Source: Erwinia persicina NBRC 102418 (GTDB lineage: Bacteria > Pseudomonadota > Gammaproteobacteria > Enterobacterales > Enterobacteriaceae). From it: DNA of 64,000 nt. Positions 11,204 through 21,338 of this stretch are shown here, one piece after another (positions within the stretch are counted from its first letter, which is position 1; every line of letters begins with the position of its first letter). A program made the position numbers and the translations under genes. Location of the stretch: positions 1 to 64,000 of the forward strand of contig NZ_BCTN01000004.1 in assembly GCF_001571305.1 (NCBI RefSeq), in the 5' to 3' direction. Below the pieces are notes generated by a model. That model was given only the letters and a program-made list of their open reading frames with translations. It was not told where the DNA came from and did no database searches.

Positions 11204-12376
11204 ATGCGTCCATCTGTTACCCTGCGTCATCTGACGTTTCCGGCCGTCGTGGCCGGATTTGTCGCCGTACTGGTTGGCTATACCAGCTCTGCGGCGATTA
11301 TTTTCCAGGCCGCCGGGGCGGCGGGTGCTACCGTCGCACAGACGGGCGGCTGGCTGACAATGCTGGGGCTGGGGATGGGCATCACCTCTCTGGGGCTGTC
11401 CCTGTGGTATCGCACGCCGGTGCTGACCGCGTGGTCGACGCCGGGTGCGGCTCTGCTGGTCACCAGTCTGCCGGGGACGTCGCTGAATGAAGCCATCGGG
11501 GTGTTTATCTTCGCCTCGGCGCTGATCCTGATTTGTGGGGTGACGGGGTTGTTTGCCCGCCTGATGAACTACATACCCCAGGCGATCTCTGCGGCAATGC
11601 TGGCCGGTATTTTGCTGCGCTTCGGCATTGATGCCTTCGCCGCCCTGCAGGTCAACTTTGCCCTGAGCGGTACCATGTGCCTGGTCTATCTGCTGGCCCG
11701 CCGGCTACTGCCCCGCTACGCCATCGTGCTGACCCTGCTGGCCGGCCTGATGGTCGCTCTGATGCAGGGTAATGTTCACGTCGCCCACACACAAAGCCTG
11801 ATAATGCCGGAATTTATCCCTCCGCACTTTACGCTCTCCTCCCTGCTGGGCGTCGGTATTCCATTCTTTGTCGTCACCATGGCATCACAGAATGCCCCCG
11901 GGATTGCCACACTGAAAGCCCATGGCTATGCGCTGCCGGTATCGCCGCTGATCGCCTGGACCGGACTGACCGCGCTGCTGCTGGCCCCTTTCGGCGGGTT
12001 TACCGTGTGTATTGCCGCCATTACGGCGGCTATCTGTATGGGCCCGGAGGTGCACAGCGATCCGCAGCGGCGCTATTGGGCAGCCGCCGCAGCCGGGGTG
12101 TTTTATCTGCTGGCGGGGGTGTTTGGCGGGGCGATCAGTGGACTGTTTACTGCACTGCCGCAGGCGCTGATCCATACCATTGCCGGGCTGGCACTGCTGG
12201 GGACGATTGCCGGGAGTTTGCAGCGGGCGTTAAGCGATGAGCAACAGCGTGATGCGGCGGTGATCGCTTTTCTGATCACCGCCTCCGGCGTCACCCTGCT
12301 TGGCATAGGTGCCGCCTTCTGGGGGTTAATCGGTGGCGTTATCGCCCACCTGATCTTCTCGCTGGCCAAACGCTGA
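11204..12376 (+). CDS. ydcO: BenE-family inner-membrane transporter YdcO
   Basis: A 391-aa hydrophobic protein with about 11-12 membrane segments, homologous to benzoate:H+ symporter BenE. The family motif [13 protein letters not shown] and the [17 protein letters not shown] segment are present, and length and sequence match E. coli YdcO (391 aa). The substrate of YdcO is unproven. ATG 11204 is chosen because the frame upstream lies in the operator. Its last 51 nt overlap the cobB 3' end on the other strand. Confidence 0.9.
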   Translation: MRPSVTLRHLTFPAVVAGFVAVLVGYTSSAAIIFQAAGAAGATVAQTGGWLTMLGLGMGITSLGLSLWYRTPVLTAWSTPGAALLVTSLPGTSLNEAIGVFIFASALILICGVTGLFARLMNYIPQAISAAMLAGILLRFGIDAFAALQVNFALSGTMCLVYLLARRLLPRYAIVLTLLAGLMVALMQGNVHVAHTQSLIMPEFIPPHFTLSSLLGVGIPFFVVTMASQNAPGIATLKAHGYALPVSPLIAWTGLTALLLAPFGGFTVCIAAITAAICMGPEVHSDPQRRYWAAAAAGVFYLLAGVFGGAISGLFTALPQALIHTIAGLALLGTIAGSLQRALSDEQQRDAAVIAFLITASGVTLLGIGAAFWGLIGGVIAHLIFSLAKR

Positions 12377-13237
12377 CGGGGCATCATCGCCGGTCAGCGC
12401 CGGACGGGTAATATTCGCCAGCAGATCCTGCACCCACTCCGGCACCACTTCACTGGCCAGTCCGTACTGTTTTTCTTCAAACTCACTGCCGACCTGGCTT
12501 GGCTCCAGGTTCAGTTCCACGGTGTGGGCTCCCTGGATGCGGGCCTCATGAACAAAGCCCGCCGCCGGGTAGACATGCCCTGAGGTGCCAATTGCCACGA
12601 AATAGTCAGCCTGCGCCAGCGCCTGATAGATCTCATCCATTTGCAGCGGCATTTCACCAAACCACACCACGTGCGGGCGCAGCACGGAGGGGAACTGACA
12701 ACAATGGCAACGGTCGTCAGGTTTCACATCCTCGCTCCAGTGCAGGATCTGCCCGCTGACGGGACAGCGCACCTTAAGCAACTCACCGTGCATGTGGATC
12801 ACGTTACGGTTTCCGGCCCGCTCATGCAGGTTATCAATGTTCTGCGTGACCAGCAGGAAGTGGTCACCCAACGCGGATTCCAGCTCGGCCAGCGCCCGGT
12901 GCGCCGCGTTCGGCTGGATATCAGCCTGCTGCAGCTGTCGGCGGCGGGCATTGTAAAACGCCTGCACACGCTGCGGATCGCGTGCAAACCCTTCCGGCGT
13001 CGCCACATCTTCCACTTTATGCTCTTCCCACAGACCGTCTGCGGCGCGGAAAGTCCGAATGCCGGACTCGGCGGATATGCCCGCCCCGGTCAGCACGACC
13101 ACGCGTGGCAGTGGATGGCGGGCAATTTCAATATTACGATCGCGTTCGAAAATGCGCTGACGGAAACGCTGATGAACCTGGCGTCGGGTCTTTTTGTAGC
13201 GTGCCAGCCTGAGGCGGCGACGGGGAGTGCGCATCAT
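12326..13237 (-). CDS. cobB: NAD-dependent protein deacylase CobB (sirtuin)
   Basis: Removes acetyl and succinyl groups from protein lysines using NAD, for example on acetyl-CoA synthetase. Sirtuin motifs are [32 protein letters not shown], the catalytic His in [11 protein letters not shown], zinc cysteines in VRCPVSG and CHCCQF, and [12 protein letters not shown]. The start has tandem ATGs (13237, 13234) after GAGGT. This gives the long form with an Arg-rich N-terminal tail ([18 protein letters not shown]), like the E. coli and Salmonella long isoform. The C-terminal tail runs 51 nt into the convergent ydcO. nagK, next to cobB in E. coli, is absent. Confidence 0.96.
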   Translation of the reverse strand: MMRTPRRRLRLARYKKTRRQVHQRFRQRIFERDRNIEIARHPLPRVVVLTGAGISAESGIRTFRAADGLWEEHKVEDVATPEGFARDPQRVQAFYNARRRQLQQADIQPNAAHRALAELESALGDHFLLVTQNIDNLHERAGNRNVIHMHGELLKVRCPVSGQILHWSEDVKPDDRCHCCQFPSVLRPHVVWFGEMPLQMDEIYQALAQADYFVAIGTSGHVYPAAGFVHEARIQGAHTVELNLEPSQVGSEFEEKQYGLASEVVPEWVQDLLANITRPALTGDDAPSAFGQREDQVGDNATD

Positions 13238-13263
13238 CAAATACCTCTAATCCTTAATATGCA

Positions 13264-13285
13264 GGAGTGCAGCACGGTGCACTCC
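13264..13285. repeat. 8-bp hairpin upstream of cobB
   Basis: GGAGTGCA / TGCACTCC with a 6-nt loop lies in the 168-bp gap between the cobB start and the lolE end. A 7-T run on the reverse strand at 13366-13372 lies after lolE without a clear stem. The role is unclear. Confidence 0.35.
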
Positions 13286-13405
13286 GCCAGGGAGTGTGTC
13301 CCTGATAATAACGGGTGATCGTCCCGGGTGCACTGAGAGTCTGCCGCTAAACCGGCTGACGGGGCAAAAAAACAGTTCCCGCCAGACCCCCTCGTGCCTC
13401 CCGGC

Positions 13406-14650
13406 TTACTGACCGCTCAGTACTCGCGCCGGGTCGATACGGCTGGCACGGCGTGCCGGATACCAACTGGCCAGCAGGCTGAGCAGCAGCGAGGTCACCA
13501 GCACAATACCTACATCACGCCAGTGCAGCTCCGACGGCAGGAAATCAATAAAATAGATATCCCCGGAAAGGAAATGATACCCGGTCAGCGCTTCAATCGC
13601 ATGAATGATAGGTGTCAGATTGAGGGCCGCCAGCACGCCCACCACTACGCCGCTGACGCTGCCCACCAGCCCGGCCAGCAGGCCATACCAGACAAAGATG
13701 GCACGGATCAGCCCGTCTTTTGCCCCCAGAGTGCGCAGGACGGCAATATCGCTGCTTTTATCTTTCACCGCCATCACCAGGGTCGAAACGATATTGAAAC
13801 AGGCCACGCCGATCACCAGCACCATCGCCAGATACATGATGGCGCGGATCATCTGTATATCGCGATACATGTAACCGTAGGTTCCCACCCAGCTGCGAAT
13901 ATACACATAGGCATGGGTGACCTCCCCTGCCTGACGCACCAGGCTGACGGCGTTGAACGGATCGGCTGCTTTAATCGCGATGCCGGTGACACTTTGCCCC
14001 ATTCCCAGCAGTTGCTGGGCATCGGCCAGCGGCACCAGCGCCAGGCTGTGATCAAGCATACCACTCAATTTCAGGATACCGGCCACCTGTAAGCGCACGC
14101 GCTTAGGCTGTAACAGTTTATTCCCGGCGTCGCTGTTAGGGATCATAATCGTCAGCCAGTCACCCTGCCTGACCTTCAGGCTGGTCGCCACACCCTGCCC
14201 CAGCAGGATTTGCTGCTTGCCGGCAGCAAACGTTTTCCAGGCACCGCCCTGCACGTAGGAGGGCAGCGCACTGAGGCGGCTCTCCTGCTGCGGATCAACG
14301 CCCTTCACCTGAACTGCCTGCAGCTTACTGCCGCTCTCGATCAGCCCGGTGAAATTAATGTACGGTGCCGCTGCGGCGATCCCGGGAACCTGTTCAATTT
14401 TTGGCAACAGCCCCTGCCAGCCGGTAAACGGCTGGTTGACCGGCTCAATTTCCCCGTGCGGCACCACGGCCAGAATGCGGTTATTCAACTCACGTTCAAA
14501 GCCGTTCATCGCACTGAGGCCGACAATCAGCACTGCCACACCCAGCGCAATCCCGACGGTGGAGATCACCGAGATCAGTGACACCATCCCTCCGCGCCGG
14601 CGGCCACGGCTGAAGCGAAGTCCAAGCAGAAGAGAGAGAGAGCCCGCCAT
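13406..14650 (-). CDS. lolE: LolE, lipoprotein-releasing ABC transporter subunit
   Basis: An integral subunit of LolCDE, which extracts outer-membrane lipoproteins from the inner membrane and passes them to LolA. It has 414 aa: one N-terminal membrane segment ([20 protein letters not shown]), a large periplasmic domain, then three C-terminal segments of the FtsX type. The N-terminal motif [20 protein letters not shown] is typical. The start overlaps the lolD stop by one base (TGATG). Confidence 0.96.
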   Translation of the reverse strand: MAGSLSLLLGLRFSRGRRRGGMVSLISVISTVGIALGVAVLIVGLSAMNGFERELNNRILAVVPHGEIEPVNQPFTGWQGLLPKIEQVPGIAAAAPYINFTGLIESGSKLQAVQVKGVDPQQESRLSALPSYVQGGAWKTFAAGKQQILLGQGVATSLKVRQGDWLTIMIPNSDAGNKLLQPKRVRLQVAGILKLSGMLDHSLALVPLADAQQLLGMGQSVTGIAIKAADPFNAVSLVRQAGEVTHAYVYIRSWVGTYGYMYRDIQMIRAIMYLAMVLVIGVACFNIVSTLVMAVKDKSSDIAVLRTLGAKDGLIRAIFVWYGLLAGLVGSVSGVVVGVLAALNLTPIIHAIEALTGYHFLSGDIYFIDFLPSELHWRDVGIVLVTSLLLSLLASWYPARRASRIDPARVLSGQ

Positions 14651-15354
14651 CAGAAGCTACCCGCCGGTTGCGCCTGGTCACTGAGCTGGCCGTCGCGCAT
14701 TTCCATCTGACGCGACATTCGCCGGGCCAGGTTGAGGTCGTGGGTCACCACCAGAAAAGCCGTGCCCTGGCGCTGATTAAGTTCGTTCAGCAGATCAAAA
14801 ATGGCATCCGCATTGCGGGCATCCAGATTCCCGGTGGGTTCATCGGCCAGCACCAGACGCGGATTATTCACCAGGGCGCGGGCGATGGCCACGCGCTGAC
14901 GTTCCCCGCCGGACAATTCAGATGGACGGTGAGCCGCACGGTGATCCAGACCGACCGCTTTCAGCATGGCGATGGCTTTTTCCTGTGCCTCTGCCTTAGC
15001 CGTTTTACCAATCAGCAGCGGCATGGCCACGTTTTCCAGCGCGCTGAAATCGGGCAGCAGATGATGAAACTGATAGATAAAGCCCAGCTCACGGTTACGC
15101 AGCCCGGCTTTAGCCGCTGAAGACATGCCGTTCAGCGACTGCCCGTCAAAGACCACTTCGCCGGAAGTGGGCGTATCCAGCCCGCCCAGCAGATGCATCA
15201 GGGTGCTTTTACCCGAGCCGGAGCTGCCGACTATTGCCATCATCTCACCCGGCTTAACGGTGAAGGTCACGTTGCGCAGGACATCGGTCTGCACGCTGCC
15301 TTCCTGATAGCGTTTACACAGGTTGTCGCACTGCAACAGGATCGTGTTACTCAT
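14650..15354 (-). CDS. lolD: LolD, lipoprotein-releasing ABC transporter ATPase
   Basis: The nucleotide-binding subunit of LolCDE, 234 aa. Walker A is GSSGSGKST, the Q-loop lies near [12 protein letters not shown] (the LolD motif), the ABC signature is [15 protein letters not shown], Walker B is [12 protein letters not shown] and the switch His is in VVTHD. It overlaps lolC by 8 nt and lolE by 1 nt, a translationally coupled operon. Confidence 0.98.
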   Translation of the reverse strand: MSNTILLQCDNLCKRYQEGSVQTDVLRNVTFTVKPGEMMAIVGSSGSGKSTLMHLLGGLDTPTSGEVVFDGQSLNGMSSAAKAGLRNRELGFIYQFHHLLPDFSALENVAMPLLIGKTAKAEAQEKAIAMLKAVGLDHRAAHRPSELSGGERQRVAIARALVNNPRLVLADEPTGNLDARNADAIFDLLNELNQRQGTAFLVVTHDLNLARRMSRQMEMRDGQLSDQAQPAGSF

Positions 15355-16546
15355 AACGTAAAGCCTCAGCGGGTTGAACGGCGGCCGCGCGCCAGGAAGG
15401 GTAAAGCGTTGACAGCAGCGCGACGACTATCGCCGTCAGGGTAATTGTCGCCACCTGCGTCAGGGAAATAGCCACCGGTAATGCGGCACCATCGAGGAAT
15501 GCCCCAATCACTGGCATCAGGTTATTCAACTGGCTGGCCAGTAGCACGCCCAGTAACGCGCCCACCAGTGCGCCCACAACGCCTGCCGTTGCGCCCTGTA
15601 CCATAAAGACAGCGACAATCTGACGGCGCGTCAGCCCCTGGGTTTGCAGGATTGCCACTTCCCCCTGCTTTTCCATGATCAGCAGGCCAAGCGAGGTGAC
15701 AATATTAAACGCAGCCACAGCAACAATCAGGCTTAACAGCAGCCCCATCATATTTTTTTCCATTTTAACGGCCTGGAATAACTCGCCTTTACGTTCGCGC
15801 CAGTCTTTCCACACCGTGCCTGGCGGCAGAGTCTGCTGGCTGACGCTGTCCACCTGAAGGGGTTTATCCAGCCACAGACGCCAGCCGGTAATGTTGCCCG
15901 CCGGGTAACGCATCAGGCGCGAGGCATCCTGCTGATTGACCAGAATCTGATAGCCATCCACATCGCTGTTAGAAGCGAACGTACCGATTACGGTAAAAAG
16001 GCGCTGGCTGGGAATACGTCCCATCGGTGTGAACTGGCTGGCAGAAGGCACCATCAGACGCACCTGATCGCCGCGTTTGAGGCCCAACTGGCCAGCCAGC
16101 TGTTCGCCGACGATGACATTATACTGACCCGACTGCAGCTGCTGCTGGCGCACGCTGACCAGGAAAGGGGTTAACGGGTCGGCTTCATCTGGGTTAATCC
16201 CCAGCATGACGCCCACACCCACGCTACGCGCACTCTGCATGACCACCTCTCCGGTGGTCAGCGGCGTGATACGGCTGATACCGGAGAGCTGCAGGCTGCT
16301 GGCGGGCAGTTTCTGCGGGTTGATCGACCCGGTTTCGCCGGTAATTAACGCCTGGGGCATAAGACCCAGGGTGTTTTTTTCCAGTTCGTGCTCAAGGCCG
16401 TTCATCACCGACAGTACGGTAACCAGCGCCATAACGCCCAGCGTAATACCGACAGCGGAAAGCCAGGAAACAAACCGGCCAAAGCGGTCTGAACCACGCC
16501 CGCGCATATAGCGCAGGCCTATAAATAAGGCGACAGGCTGATACAT
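15347..16546 (-). CDS. lolC: LolC, lipoprotein-releasing ABC transporter subunit
   Basis: The integral subunit of LolCDE that docks LolA. ATG 16546 ([18 protein letters not shown]) gives 399 aa, the E. coli length; an in-frame codon at 16576 would add ten residues without family support. It has one membrane segment at about residues 27-47, a periplasmic domain with [16 protein letters not shown], and three C-terminal segments. It is the first gene of lolCDE. In E. coli ycfT and mfd lie upstream; here a 29-kb block intervenes. Confidence 0.97.
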   Translation of the reverse strand: MYQPVALFIGLRYMRGRGSDRFGRFVSWLSAVGITLGVMALVTVLSVMNGLEHELEKNTLGLMPQALITGETGSINPQKLPASSLQLSGISRITPLTTGEVVMQSARSVGVGVMLGINPDEADPLTPFLVSVRQQQLQSGQYNVIVGEQLAGQLGLKRGDQVRLMVPSASQFTPMGRIPSQRLFTVIGTFASNSDVDGYQILVNQQDASRLMRYPAGNITGWRLWLDKPLQVDSVSQQTLPPGTVWKDWRERKGELFQAVKMEKNMMGLLLSLIVAVAAFNIVTSLGLLIMEKQGEVAILQTQGLTRRQIVAVFMVQGATAGVVGALVGALLGVLLASQLNNLMPVIGAFLDGAALPVAISLTQVATITLTAIVVALLSTLYPSWRAAAVQPAEALRYE

Positions 16547-17173
16547 GACATCCGTCTTTCTAAGGGCAGAAAACAATTGGGAAGGATAATAAAGGTTAGC
16601 TCCGCGTTATGGAACCACTAAGCTACTGAGTCTGCACATTGTTTTGTCAATGGCTGAAACACTTCGCACGGTTTATCCCCCGGCCCCCGTCCTTATCGCC
16701 TGCGCAGAAGCGGGTTTCCTGAGCCTTCATTAGCCCGGCTAAACGCGATGGTGCACCGGCGCTGCGTTACGTCTGGCAGACTTTTACGCCGTAAAACAGG
16801 GGGTTTTATGATTACGGTCAGTGAGTTAGCAAGACCAGGATTTTTCCCAAACCCATCAGAAGTGTGATTTTCTATTCGATAACGGCTCACTTTTACGCTA
16901 TACGTGGCAACATATAACGGTCATGCAGGTGAAAACGATTAGTTTTCCTTAACTGAATTTGCGACACCCGTGAAAGCCAATGTTCACCCGATTCACACGG
17001 CTTATCCTTGCACCTAGGAATAATCCGAATAAATTGCTTTCACCCGGGTTGTCACGTATGTTGTGTGCGTCATTTTGCACCAACCCCCTGATATCGATCT
17101 GTTATCAACCAAAATCAGCCTGTCAACCTGACTGTCTCGTGAGTGACCCGTTTTCATCGTCCTGAGCTTAAAG
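16547..17173. other. 627-bp gene-free stretch upstream of lolC
   Basis: This should hold the lolC promoter (reverse) and the diguanylate cyclase promoter (forward), but I see no near-consensus box. A short palindrome TTTTACGCCGTAAAA is at 16781-16795. A reverse ORF (16693-16890) shows no family features, so I do not call it. This stretch is also the left junction of the block that separates lolC from mfd. Confidence 0.5.
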
Positions 17174-18568
17174 ATGCCAAACTATAAATATAATGTTAAC
17201 CGGGTCATCATCTTATTCGCCCTTGCCATGCTGCTGTCAACCATCGGGCTGGCGTCGCGCCATTTTGCCTCACTGTCACTGTTCTGGCCCAGTAACGCCA
17301 TCCTTCTTGGCCTGCTGATTCGTTTTCCTTCGCTGGACAAACCCAGCACGCTGGTCGTGCTCTTTCTGGGAATGTGGAGCGCCGATGTGCTCTATGATAC
17401 GCCCGTGTTTGTTGCCATGGGCCTTGATGCCGCCAATATCCTGTTTATTGCTACCGCCCGCTGGGCGTTGCTGAGTGATCATTTTTCGCGCGGACACCCC
17501 CGCCGCCTGCAGGCGTTGCTGCATGTTTTTCCGGCCTCACTGCTGGGAGCGGCAGTGTGTGCGCTGGCAGGCGCCATGGTCAGTGAACGCTACTTTGAAG
17601 ATGAGCTGTTTAACGCCTGGTTCTCCTGGTTCTCAGAACAGATGTCCACCTCTATTCTGCTGTTGCCGCTGGTGATCAGCCTGCCCCGTCGCGATGAGCT
17701 GGCACAGCTGGCGTCTGCCCTGCGCGACAGCACGGTGCTGCCGGTCATTGCGCTGGTGCTCACCACTGTCACGGGCATCTGGGTAGGCGGCGGTGGCAGC
17801 CTGCTCTTCCCTTTACCGGCCCTGCTGTGGTGCGCTATCAGCTATCCCCTGTTTATCACCTGTTTCCTGACGCTGGTGACCGGCATCAGCGAGATTATCC
17901 TCGTGGCGGGCAACGTGCTGAACATTCAGGGCAAGGACGATCTGTTCCGCATCGACAGCCTGTCATCTGCCCGACTGGGCGTGGCCGCGATGCTCATCAG
18001 CCCGCTGATTGTGGCACTGAGCACCGCGTCTAACAGAAAACTGGTGGCGCGCATTACCAAACGTGCCGACTATGATTTTCTCACCGGCGCGCTGACGCGC
18101 AGCGGGCTGTCATCCAGACTGGAGACGCTGGTGACTCCGCGCCACCGGCCTCAGGGCTTTTTCGGTGCCGTTTTCGTCATTGATATCGATCGGTTTAAGA
18201 GCATCAATGATACCTACGGTCACGCCAGCGGCGACTATGTTCTGGAAAAAACGGTGGAATGCATTCGTCAGCGTCTGCCGCCGTCAGCGATGTTGTGCCG
18301 GATGGGGGGAGAAGAATTTCTGGTTTTAATAGAGGGAATTTCTCAGCCGCGCGCCTTTTTGTTAGCGAATCGCCTGCGTCACAGCATCGAAGAAAATATT
18401 ATTATGCTGAACGGTAACAACCTCAGCGTCACGGTGAGCATTGGCATCAGTGCGCTGAATATCAACAACGTCAACAGCCTGGATGAGTCAATTACCCGCG
18501 CCGATGAGCAGTTGTACATCGCCAAAAGCAGCGGGCGAAATCAGGTTCGCCCGGAGTTTGTACTGTAG
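17174..18568 (+). CDS. MASE1-domain diguanylate cyclase
   Basis: A membrane c-di-GMP synthase, 464 aa. The N-terminal 280 residues are hydrophobic with about eight segments (VIILFALAMLLSTIGLASR, then SLFWPSNAILLGLL), resembling the MASE1 sensor domain. The C-terminal GGDEF domain starts near DYDFLTGALTRSG. The active site is GGEEF at residues 378-382, with FVIDIDRFKSINDTYGH, so catalysis is expected. The RxxD inhibitory site five residues before GGEEF is missing (the sequence there is SAMLCRM), so product inhibition through that site is not expected. The E. coli relative is uncertain, so no symbol is given. Confidence 0.88.
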   Translation: MPNYKYNVNRVIILFALAMLLSTIGLASRHFASLSLFWPSNAILLGLLIRFPSLDKPSTLVVLFLGMWSADVLYDTPVFVAMGLDAANILFIATARWALLSDHFSRGHPRRLQALLHVFPASLLGAAVCALAGAMVSERYFEDELFNAWFSWFSEQMSTSILLLPLVISLPRRDELAQLASALRDSTVLPVIALVLTTVTGIWVGGGGSLLFPLPALLWCAISYPLFITCFLTLVTGISEIILVAGNVLNIQGKDDLFRIDSLSSARLGVAAMLISPLIVALSTASNRKLVARITKRADYDFLTGALTRSGLSSRLETLVTPRHRPQGFFGAVFVIDIDRFKSINDTYGHASGDYVLEKTVECIRQRLPPSAMLCRMGGEEFLVLIEGISQPRAFLLANRLRHSIEENIIMLNGNNLSVTVSIGISALNINNVNSLDESITRADEQLYIAKSSGRNQVRPEFVL

Positions 18569-18626
18569 GAAAATAAGGCATGGCCTGTTCAGGCCGGGGC
18601 CGACCGGAGAGGCCGGCCCTGAAGCG

Positions 18627-18890
18627 TCAGGCTTCGTTTTCGATGCGGTTAGCTTCGATTTCAAAATCCTGGATGGCGGTATCAAGCTCATCCAGCAGGC
18701 CACCTTGCTGAGTCAGTAACTGATTAATTTTCTCTGCAAAGCCCGCGTCTTTGTACTCCCCCTGATCGAACGCCAGCCACTGTGCGGACAGCGTTTCAGT
18801 ATTACTCTGAGCGTAATGGCGCATTTCTTTTAGCTGCGAAGTCACGTCACGTAAGTGTTCAGTCTGCGATTTGCTTTCGTTATCACTCAT
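18627..18890 (-). CDS. Hypothetical 87-aa acidic helical protein
   Basis: Not recognised. It starts at ATG 18890 with a good AAGGA site 6 nt away, which supports a real gene. The sequence is hydrophilic and acidic, rich in Glu, Gln, Asn and Leu (LRDVTSQLKEMRHYAQSN, LDELDTAIQDFEIEANRIE), with heptad-like spacing that suggests a helical or coiled-coil protein. It has no signal peptide or cysteine. It lies between the diguanylate cyclase (convergent) and the terminator of the prophage remnant, so it may be a host gene rather than phage. Confidence 0.65.
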   Translation of the reverse strand: MSDNESKSQTEHLRDVTSQLKEMRHYAQSNTETLSAQWLAFDQGEYKDAGFAEKINQLLTQQGGLLDELDTAIQDFEIEANRIENEA

Positions 18891-18986
18891 GGATATTTCC
18901 TTTCGTCATTAAAAGAAGCCTACCCCTTTTGTGACCGGGCGACGCGGTGAAAGTTCACAATCCTTTTCCCTCGCGGTGGAAACGAC

Positions 18987-19010
18987 AAAAAAAAGCCGGG
19001 TTTCCCCGGC
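18987..19010 (-). terminator. Intrinsic terminator after the tailspike gene
   Basis: On the reverse strand GCCGGG-GAAA-CCCGGC is followed by eight T. It lies 14 nt after the tailspike stop. This is one of the clearest terminators in the window and probably ends the whole phage-derived late transcript. Confidence 0.9.
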
Positions 19011-19023
19011 CTTAAGTGATTGA

Positions 19024-20772
19024 TTAATAGTAAGCAATTTTTCTGTCCGTGCCGTTAACGTTAACGGTGATATAGCCGACAGCGGTCGTCGTTATGGGGG
19101 GAACTGCGTCAGTGGTCGCCACCGTCAGCACCCCTTTCTCATTGGCCCCCACCCCCGCCAGCCCATTGTGCAGGCTCATCCTTGCAGCAGGCGACACCGT
19201 CCCTATCGTCGTGAGGTCGGTGACTTCGTTCAGATCCGGTGTGAACAGGGAGCACTCCCCGGACTCAAAACGCGTAGGACCGGTAGACTTGAGGTTAAAC
19301 ATCGTGTCGCCGCTGGCGGCCTTCAGTTTTACCCAGATCTCCGAGGTCGTGGTGCCTATGCGATTGAATTTAATATCCAGCACCGCCGGTGAGCCATGAT
19401 GGCGGATATCACCATAAATTGCCGTTGCACAGCGTGAGATCCCCAGATAGCTGGTACCGGATGAAACCGCGCTGACCGGGTTGCCCGCCGTGCCGGTGAC
19501 GGCATCGTTAGACACTTTACTCACCATTTCAATGACCCATTGCTGGTTGTCACGAGGCATAAACACCTTGCCCAGTTTGTACCATTTGTCGCTGGTGGAG
19601 GTGTTATTAATTTTATACCCGCTGTGCCAGCCGACGCGCAGGGTACCGGACATCTGCGTGCCGAAGCTCTCATCCCGACGCCAGCCGGTTTCATAGCCAG
19701 AAAGCCAGCGCCCCGGGGCCGTATTAAGGCTAACCGTCGCGCCTGCCTGCAGGTTAAGCTGGCGGATCTGCATACGGGCGTTATCCATATTCAGCGGGTT
19801 AACACAGTTTTCCAGACTTAATGCCTCCACCAGCCACTGCCCGTTGCTGAGATCACCGGGGTTGCGGGTATGTTCAATCCAGACATTACTGATTAACCCC
19901 TGGGTGACCCGCGGCATCATCAGCGTGGCGTCACCGTAACCGCTCTGGAAGTTAGCGTTCGATAGCTCAATGGCGGTGGAGTGGTCCCAGACCCCCTTCA
20001 CCGTATCGGACCAGCCGATATCAAACACCCGTGCATAGGTATTAATGGAATAGATTTGATCGAACTTGCTGTCCAGCGTATCCAGTAATTTGATCGCCGT
20101 CCCCCCGTTATTCTGCACGCGGAAGCAGGTGATCAACACGGTCTGCCCCGCGACCATGATATTTTCAAAAAAAGGCTGCTGGTTCGTGCACATCTCGGCG
20201 GTGATCGCCCCTTTATTCGCCGTGATATCCGCCGATGCCTGGCCATTCCAGCTAATACCCTTGATGGTCGTCCGCCGGGCGTTGACCCTGAACACCGGCG
20301 AGGATGATTTATTCGATACAATCGTCGTTCGCGGCATCCCTCCCTGAGGATTGTCATCCCCGTAGAGATAGAAGCAGGGGATCTCACTGGCGGAGAGGTC
20401 AATCGGATTGATAAGGAACTTACCACCGGGGAAGCGCACCCCCAGATTGCGGCTGCTGGTGTTTACCGTCTGTGCCCAGTTCAGCATCAGTTTAAAGGCT
20501 CCGCTGTCATCGGTGACACCATCGCCCTTACCACCGAAGTGATAGATATTCAGCTCGTCAAGACTGTTCACCACCCGTTTCCAGAAGAAACCCGCCCCTA
20601 CCGCATACGTGCCGCCGTCATCGACCGGCAATGCGGTGGTGATAAAACCGACGAATGTGCCGCCACCGCGAAACGTGGAGTCTTTATCGTAATAACGCTT
20701 CAGCAGGGCAAAATCTCCCGCTTTAACCGGCGCGGTGGTTCGTAATTCAGCAAAAGAGTTAACTTCAATCAT
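19024..20772 (-). CDS. Phage tailspike-like polysaccharide depolymerase
   Basis: A 582-aa protein that looks like a trimeric right-handed beta-helix tailspike. Residues 1-70 resemble the segment that precedes the helix in such proteins (SFAELRTTAPVKAGDFALL, DDGGTYAVGAGFFWKRV). GDGVTDD at 83-89 is the classic pectate-lyase-3 entry motif, followed by beta-helix-like repeats and a beta-rich C-terminus. Homology to capsule or colanic-acid-degrading tailspikes is my reading of this architecture; the substrate and catalytic residues cannot be told from sequence. It starts at ATG 20772 after GGAGG. No long virion-anchoring domain precedes the helix. It is the last gene of the lysis operon, 124 nt after Rz1, and is uninterrupted. 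Confidence 0.8.
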   Translation of the reverse strand: MIEVNSFAELRTTAPVKAGDFALLKRYYDKDSTFRGGGTFVGFITTALPVDDGGTYAVGAGFFWKRVVNSLDELNIYHFGGKGDGVTDDSGAFKLMLNWAQTVNTSSRNLGVRFPGGKFLINPIDLSASEIPCFYLYGDDNPQGGMPRTTIVSNKSSSPVFRVNARRTTIKGISWNGQASADITANKGAITAEMCTNQQPFFENIMVAGQTVLITCFRVQNNGGTAIKLLDTLDSKFDQIYSINTYARVFDIGWSDTVKGVWDHSTAIELSNANFQSGYGDATLMMPRVTQGLISNVWIEHTRNPGDLSNGQWLVEALSLENCVNPLNMDNARMQIRQLNLQAGATVSLNTAPGRWLSGYETGWRRDESFGTQMSGTLRVGWHSGYKINNTSTSDKWYKLGKVFMPRDNQQWVIEMVSKVSNDAVTGTAGNPVSAVSSGTSYLGISRCATAIYGDIRHHGSPAVLDIKFNRIGTTTSEIWVKLKAASGDTMFNLKSTGPTRFESGECSLFTPDLNEVTDLTTIGTVSPAARMSLHNGLAGVGANEKGVLTVATTDAVPPITTTAVGYITVNVNGTDRKIAYY

Positions 20773-20896
20773 AATAACCTCCGGGCAGCGTGCAGACGTC
20801 AGCCGCCTTATTCAGGATTAATAAAGGGAATTGAGGGAAAGAGACATGACACAACGAACGGCCTGACACCTCCTTAATTTAATTTATTCATAGGGT

Positions 20897-21130
20897 TTAT
20901 TTTTTATTACCCTCACACAGCGATGACCAAAGATCGTTATGAATATTAATCTGCCTGACGGTGCGAATATCCATTAACTGTGCATCCTGCCCGTGTGTGT
21001 AGAGGGGAGAAAAAAGAGTACAGGACGAATCCGTCATTAATTCACTGCCGCCCGTCGACGTTGAATCGTGACTGCTGCAACTTACGACGAGCGTCAGCAT
21101 CATTAAGGACAGCGTTAGCCGTTTGCACAT
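20897..21130 (-). CDS. Rz1-like o-spanin lipoprotein
   Basis: A 77-aa outer-membrane lipoprotein candidate. The signal MCKRLTLSLMMLTLVVSC ends in a lipobox with Cys18. The C-terminal DIRTVRQINIHNDLWSSLC resembles phage o-spanins. The gene begins inside the Rz gene in another frame (ATG 21130) and extends 145 nt past it, the standard nested Rz/Rz1 arrangement. With the i-spanin it would fuse inner and outer membranes in the final step of lysis. Confidence 0.8.
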   Translation of the reverse strand: MCKRLTLSLMMLTLVVSCSSHDSTSTGGSELMTDSSCTLFSPLYTHGQDAQLMDIRTVRQINIHNDLWSSLCEGNKK

Positions 21131-21338
21131 TTTTTGCCTCCTCACTGTTATCCGCCTGTTTTTTTGCCACGGCAGCCATTTGCGTGACTTTGTTTTCTGC
21201 CGCCGCGACCTGCGCCTGTTGACGGGCTTTTCCCACCTGTTTACCGCCGAACCAGGCGGCACCCAACGCTACCAATAGTCCCCCCACCGCCAGCAGGGCC
21301 TGCCAGCCGCCGTTCAGTAAAAAAAGAAATGTGCTCAT
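21042..21338 (-). CDS. Rz-like i-spanin
   Basis: A 98-aa inner-membrane spanin subunit candidate. There is one N-terminal membrane segment (about residues 12-30, LLAVGGLLVALGAAWFGG), then a charged Ala/Gln-rich helical periplasmic part (AENKVTQMAAVAKKQADNSEEAK). The ATG overlaps the holin stop (ATGA). It is shorter than lambda Rz (153 aa) but the topology and nested Rz1 support the call. Confidence 0.78.
   Translation of the reverse strand: MSTFLFLLNGGWQALLAVGGLLVALGAAWFGGKQVGKARQQAQVAAAENKVTQMAAVAKKQADNSEEAKNVQTANAVLNDADARRKLQQSRFNVDGRQ

Noticed and set aside
12641-13318. 225-aa forward ORF over cobB
   Set aside because: Antisense to cobB; sirtuin motifs confirm the reverse frame.
16693-16890. 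65-aa reverse ORF upstream of lolC
   Set aside because: No ribosome site and atypical composition; probably chance.
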